Positions 61,074-64,000 of a stretch of DNA of 64,000 nt are shown here, one piece after another. Positions within the stretch are counted from its first letter, which is position 1, and every line of letters begins with the position of its first letter. The notes under the pieces were generated by a model. That model searched no databases and was not told where the DNA came from. It saw only the letters and a program-made list of their open reading frames with translations. The stretch is from Aliidiomarina quisquiliarum (GTDB lineage: Bacteria; Pseudomonadota; Gammaproteobacteria; Enterobacterales; Alteromonadaceae). Made by a program: the position numbers and the translations under genes. Location: assembly GCF_023922585.1 (NCBI RefSeq), contig NZ_JAMFTN010000021.1:1-64000 (forward strand). The letters are read 5' to 3'.

Positions 61074-61481
61074 ATGAAGCCTATTCACGTTGCGGTTGGC
61101 GTGGTAATAAACGCCAACCAGCAAGTACTTATAAGTTTGCGCGCTGCACATCAGCATCAAGGCAACCGCTGGGAATTCCCCGGTGGTAAAGTAGAGGCTG
61201 GTGAAGCAGTGTTAGCAAGCTTAAGTCGTGAACTTACAGAAGAGCTCGGCATTGGGGTAGAGCAGGCCGAGCCCCTGTGCGCTATAGAGCATAGCTACAG
61301 CGACAAGAAGGTATTGCTTGATGTATGGTGGGTTACTGCCATTTCTGGGCAGGTGCAGGCATTAGAAGGTCAAGAGTGGCGTTGGGTGCCCGCTAGCACA
61401 CTGGCTGACTATGAATTTCCAGCCGCCAATGTGCCTATTCTGCAGGCTATTGCCGAAAAACTAACGAGTCGAGTTAACTAA
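61074..61481 (+). CDS. mutT: 8-oxo-dGTP diphosphatase MutT
   Basis: It cleanses the nucleotide pool of 8-oxo-dGTP and so prevents A:T to C:G transversions. The 135-residue protein has a complete Nudix box, [10 protein letters not shown] then [10 protein letters not shown] (residues 38-59), and the RWEFPGGK context of MutT. It follows secA by 11 bases, as in E. coli. The end overlaps convergent yacG by 4 bases. Confidence 0.95.
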   Translation: MKPIHVAVGVVINANQQVLISLRAAHQHQGNRWEFPGGKVEAGEAVLASLSRELTEELGIGVEQAEPLCAIEHSYSDKKVLLDVWWVTAISGQVQALEGQEWRWVPASTLADYEFPAANVPILQAIAEKLTSRVN

Positions 61482-61678
61482 TAGTCCCATTCACTCGACG
61501 ACTCATTTGCCGTAGGTGGTAATTCTTCACCTGGAATTCTTTTTTCTTCGTTCGCCCACTCGCCTAAGTCAATCAGCTTGCAGCGTTCACTGCAGAAAGG
61601 TCTAAATTCCGCAGTCGGCCCCCATTTTACGGAAGTTTGGCAGGTAGGACATTTAACAGTGGTTACAGCCTTGGTCAT
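61478..61678 (-). CDS. yacG: DNA gyrase inhibitor YacG
   Basis: A 66-residue zinc-finger protein reported to bind GyrB and inhibit gyrase in E. coli. The four zinc cysteines are Cys10, Cys13, Cys29 and Cys33 (CPTC and CSERC), followed by the conserved [18 protein letters not shown] start it at 61678 ([13 protein letters not shown]); longer upstream frames enter the coaE gap. Position beside coaE is conserved. Confidence 0.93.
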   Translation of the reverse strand: MTKAVTTVKCPTCQTSVKWGPTAEFRPFCSERCKLIDLGEWANEEKRIPGEELPPTANESSSEWDY

Positions 61679-61745
61679 AGCAATATAGTTCTCTTTGTTT
61701 ATATTCAAGAAGAATGACAATGATAGTGTGTTTCGCCCCTGCACT

Positions 61746-62381
61746 TCAAGGCAAGGGCTGCTGTGAAAGAGCAAGGTAACGGCGATGCAGCTCTGCAACA
61801 CGGCTTGGTAGTGTGGTTAAGGGCAGGCTATTGTCGATAACGTCGGTGGCCTTTGCTAATCGTTGTTCACGGCTCCATTGTGCTTTTAAAATAGCGTCTA
61901 CTTGCTCTTTACTTACCCCGTCTCGTTGCTGGGTGCGTGCTATTTGTACGCTTACCGGTACGTCGACCACTAAGGTGCGTTGGCAATACTGGTCGAGCTT
62001 GTTTTCAAACAATAGTGGTGCCGACAATATAACGTAAGCAGACTGTGCAGCCTGTAGTTGAGCAAGTAATTGCTGGCGAATGGCGGGGTGCATTAAGCTA
62101 TTCAGCTGTTGTTTTTTCCGCTCATCAGAAAAAATGATTTGGCGTAAGGCGGCTCGGTCGAGAGTGCCTTTATGGGGCCCTTCGCTTAGCAAAATATGCG
62201 CCCCAAAGGCCTGGACTAATTCAGCTAGCAAGGGCTGGCTAGGGGCAACAACTTCACGGGCAATAACGTCGGCGTCGACCACAGTAATGCCTAAGGTGGC
62301 AAATTCGTTCGACACGGTTGTTTTACCACTGCCAATACCACCGGTAAGACCAATAACTAAGGGTTTGGTTGGTTCAGACAT
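61746..62381 (-). CDS. coaE: Dephospho-CoA kinase CoaE
   Basis: It catalyses the last step of coenzyme A synthesis. The start at 62381 ([17 protein letters not shown]) gives 211 residues, with the P-loop GGIGSGKT at 14-21, the [16 protein letters not shown] segment and [10 protein letters not shown] in the CoA domain. It begins 2 bases after the pilD stop. A longer in-frame start would overlap pilD and is not needed. Confidence 0.95.
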   Translation of the reverse strand: MSEPTKPLVIGLTGGIGSGKTTVSNEFATLGITVVDADVIAREVVAPSQPLLAELVQAFGAHILLSEGPHKGTLDRAALRQIIFSDERKKQQLNSLMHPAIRQQLLAQLQAAQSAYVILSAPLLFENKLDQYCQRTLVVDVPVSVQIARTQQRDGVSKEQVDAILKAQWSREQRLAKATDVIDNSLPLTTLPSRVAELHRRYLALSQQPLP

Positions 62382-62383
62382 GG

Positions 62384-63244
62384 TTATAACCCAAGCCATT
62401 GCCAGTAAGTGCTATACAAAACCTCACCAAAAAATAGCGCGGCAATACCGGCTAACGCTAAAAATGGCCCGAAAGGCATTGGGTTACCTTGCTGGTGACG
62501 GCGCAATATAATCATTAAAATGCCATATACAGCGCCAATAACCGACGACAATAAAATGATCATCGGTAACATTTGCCAACCAAGCCATGCCCCGAGTGCA
62601 GCTAAAAGCTTAAAGTCGCCATAACCCATACCTTCTTTGCCGGTTAGCAACTTAAATAACCAGAACACACTCCATAACGCCAAGTAACCACAGGCGGCAC
62701 CAATAATTGCGTCGCTAGGGCTTACCGGGGTTAATTGCAAGCTGGCAAGTAAGCCAAGCCATACCAAAGGTAGGGTTATTTGGTCGGGCAGCAGCATGTG
62801 GTCTTTGTCGATAAAAGTTAAAATAACTAAGGCATAAATAAAAAGTGCGTAACTCCAACCTAGGGCATTAAAACCAAACGACGCAATGGCACAAGCGGTA
62901 AACACAGCGACAAGTAGTTCTACCAGTGGGTAGCGGCTGGAAATGCCTCCCTGGCAATGACGGCATTTGCCTGCTTGTAAGGCGTAGCTTATTACTGGAA
63001 TATTTTCATACCAACGCAATGAGGTTTTGCAAGCTGGGCATTGGGAGCCTGGTACCGCTAAATTAAAGCGTTCGGCTGGCGCTGCTGGTTGGCCAAGGCT
63101 TTCGGCGCAGTCTTGTTGCCATTGGCGTTTGAGCATAACTGGGAAGCGGGCAATAACCACATTGGCAAAGCTGCCAAAAAGTAAACCAATAATGGCAGCA
63201 AGTCCTACACTCCAGGCAAAACTTGTTTGAATGAGATCGAGCAT
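62384..63244 (-). CDS. pilD: Type IV prepilin peptidase/N-methylase PilD
   Basis: It cleaves and N-methylates prepilins and type II secretion pseudopilins. The 286-residue membrane protein has the N-terminal methylase domain with two CxxC pairs (Cys69/Cys72 and Cys94/Cys97) and the aspartyl protease residues in DKDHMLLPD near 146 and GMGYGDFKLL near 207. About seven hydrophobic helices follow the cysteine loop. It lies between pilC and coaE, the common pilB-pilC-pilD-coaE-yacG order. Confidence 0.96.
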   Translation of the reverse strand: MLDLIQTSFAWSVGLAAIIGLLFGSFANVVIARFPVMLKRQWQQDCAESLGQPAAPAERFNLAVPGSQCPACKTSLRWYENIPVISYALQAGKCRHCQGGISSRYPLVELLVAVFTACAIASFGFNALGWSYALFIYALVILTFIDKDHMLLPDQITLPLVWLGLLASLQLTPVSPSDAIIGAACGYLALWSVFWLFKLLTGKEGMGYGDFKLLAALGAWLGWQMLPMIILLSSVIGAVYGILMIILRRHQQGNPMPFGPFLALAGIAALFFGEVLYSTYWQWLGL

Positions 63245-63268
63245 TGCTTCTCCTTGGCAATTTTAGTA

Positions 63269-64000
63269 CTAGCCAACGGCTAGCCCTAGCTGAAAAAGTG
63301 GTAAGTAGAGAGCAATCATAACAGCACCGGTGATAATGCTCACCACTATAAGAACCAGATTAGGTAACAATTGCAGGCTATTTTGCAGGCGTTGCGCTAT
63401 GGCTTGCTGCTGGTCTTTGGCTACCTGCATTATTTTGTCTTCTAGGGTACCGGTTTGCTCGCCTAATTCGATTAACGCATATTCAGTGCTCGTTAAGTAC
63501 TGGTAATTAAAAATAGCCCGACTGTTTTTGCCTGCTTTCAACGTCTGTAAGCTTTGTAACCACAAGCCTTGGTGCCATGTCGACGAATGCGTTAAGGCCA
63601 CACTTATTATGCTTTGCTGCAAGGTCATGCCATGTTGCAGGCCTAAGGCAAGGGTGTGTAAGTCTTGTTGCACTGCGGTTAACTCAACATACTTGTGCCA
63701 GCTTGGGTTACGCATAAGCCAACGCCTTAAGCCTGGTTTAGCTAACCAAAAGGGCAGCCACAACTGCACTAATAACCCCAGCCCGCCGAGCATGAATAGC
63801 AGGGCCACAAAGAAAGATAGCTGAAAGTTGCTGGCTGGCTGTAACAGCAACTGGGTTAAAAACGGTAGTTGGGCGTTGGTTTCTGCATATAAAGCGGCAA
63901 ATTTAGGCAGAATAAATAGCTTCAAACCAACCCCAAGAAGTACCACCATAGCCAACACTGCTGCGGGATAGCGCATGGCCTGGCGTAATTGTAGAGCGCG
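63269..64000 (-). CDS. pilC: Type IV pilus inner-membrane platform protein PilC (3' part)
   Basis: The C-terminal 243 or so residues of a GspF/PilC-family protein; the frame stays open through the window edge, so the 5' part lies beyond 64000. Full-length PilC is about 400 residues. Visible are a membrane helix (AVLAMVVLLGVGLKLFILP), the second GspF domain with GLQHGMTLQQSII and IELGEQTGTLEDKI, and a C-terminal helix (LVLIVVSIITGAVMIALYLPLF). It forms the platform that couples the PilB/PilT motors to pilus assembly. Confidence 0.95.
   Translation of the reverse strand, partial: RALQLRQAMRYPAAVLAMVVLLGVGLKLFILPKFAALYAETNAQLPFLTQLLLQPASNFQLSFFVALLFMLGGLGLLVQLWLPFWLAKPGLRRWLMRNPSWHKYVELTAVQQDLHTLALGLQHGMTLQQSIISVALTHSSTWHQGLWLQSLQTLKAGKNSRAIFNYQYLTSTEYALIELGEQTGTLEDKIMQVAKDQQQAIAQRLQNSLQLLPNLVLIVVSIITGAVMIALYLPLFQLGLAVG

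Overview
This window is a stretch of chromosomal core genome from a gammaproteobacterium. Gene content and order (mre cluster, rpoN/lpt/kds block, mla, degQ-degS, rplM-rpsI, petABC-sspAB, dolP-diaA-yraN-lpoA/rsmI, rnpB, the whole division/cell-wall dcw cluster, secA, coaE-pilD-pilC) match marine Alteromonadales. My best guess is Idiomarinaceae or a close relative, but that is an inference from protein flavour and synteny and not a proven assignment. Coding density is very high, most genes overlap or abut, and there are no tRNAs, rRNAs, CRISPR arrays or prophages.

Layout. 1-430: a decayed IS200/IS605-type end (TnpB C-terminal tail plus right-end hairpin) followed by the mreB leader. 431-13149 (+): mreBCD, maf, rng, yhdP, a nitrilase-family amidase, tldD, (darP on the minus strand) and pmbA/tldE. 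13167-19965 (-): one long transcription unit kdsD-kdsC-lptC-lptA-lptB-rpoN-hpf-ptsN-rapZ-ptsO, joining LPS precursor synthesis and export with the nitrogen-PTS/sigma-54 genes. 20140-24819 (+): a TetR-family regulator, mlaF-mlaE-mlaD-mlaB (no mlaC), ibaG, murA. 24836-27963 (-): degS, degQ, zapG. 28058-34170 (+): zapE, rplM-rpsI, petABC, sspAB. 34220-37509 (-): dolP, diaA, yraN, lpoA. 37585 onward (+): rsmI, the RNase P RNA, then mraZ-rsmH-ftsL-ftsI-murE-murF-mraY-murD-ftsW-murG-murC-ddlB-ftsQ-ftsA-ftsZ-lpxC. 56943-64000: dciA (-), an M23 peptidase, secA and mutT (+), then yacG, coaE, pilD and the 3' part of pilC (-).

How the genes work together. Nearly everything serves the cell envelope and its growth: elongation (MreBCD), septation and peptidoglycan precursors (dcw cluster, MurA, LpoA), LPS (LpxC, KdsC/D, LptABC), phospholipid asymmetry (Mla, YhdP), envelope quality control (DegS, DegQ, DolP) and secretion (SecA, PilD/PilC). 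The remainder are translation (RNase P, L13, S9, Hpf, RsmH, RsmI), replication control (DciA, DiaA) and bc1 respiration.

I found no unknown multi-gene system. The points most worth a second look are: an unusually short DciA helicase loader lacking a C-terminal tail; an mla operon without mlaC, next to a TetR regulator with an unexplained inverted repeat; a sigma-E-like promoter before degQ together with a perfect dyad directly before a degS that has no visible Shine-Dalgarno; a perfect palindrome filling the lpoA promoter spacer; an unexplained dyad upstream of the dcw promoter beside a textbook triple MraZ operator; and the TnpB/omega-RNA relic before mreB.
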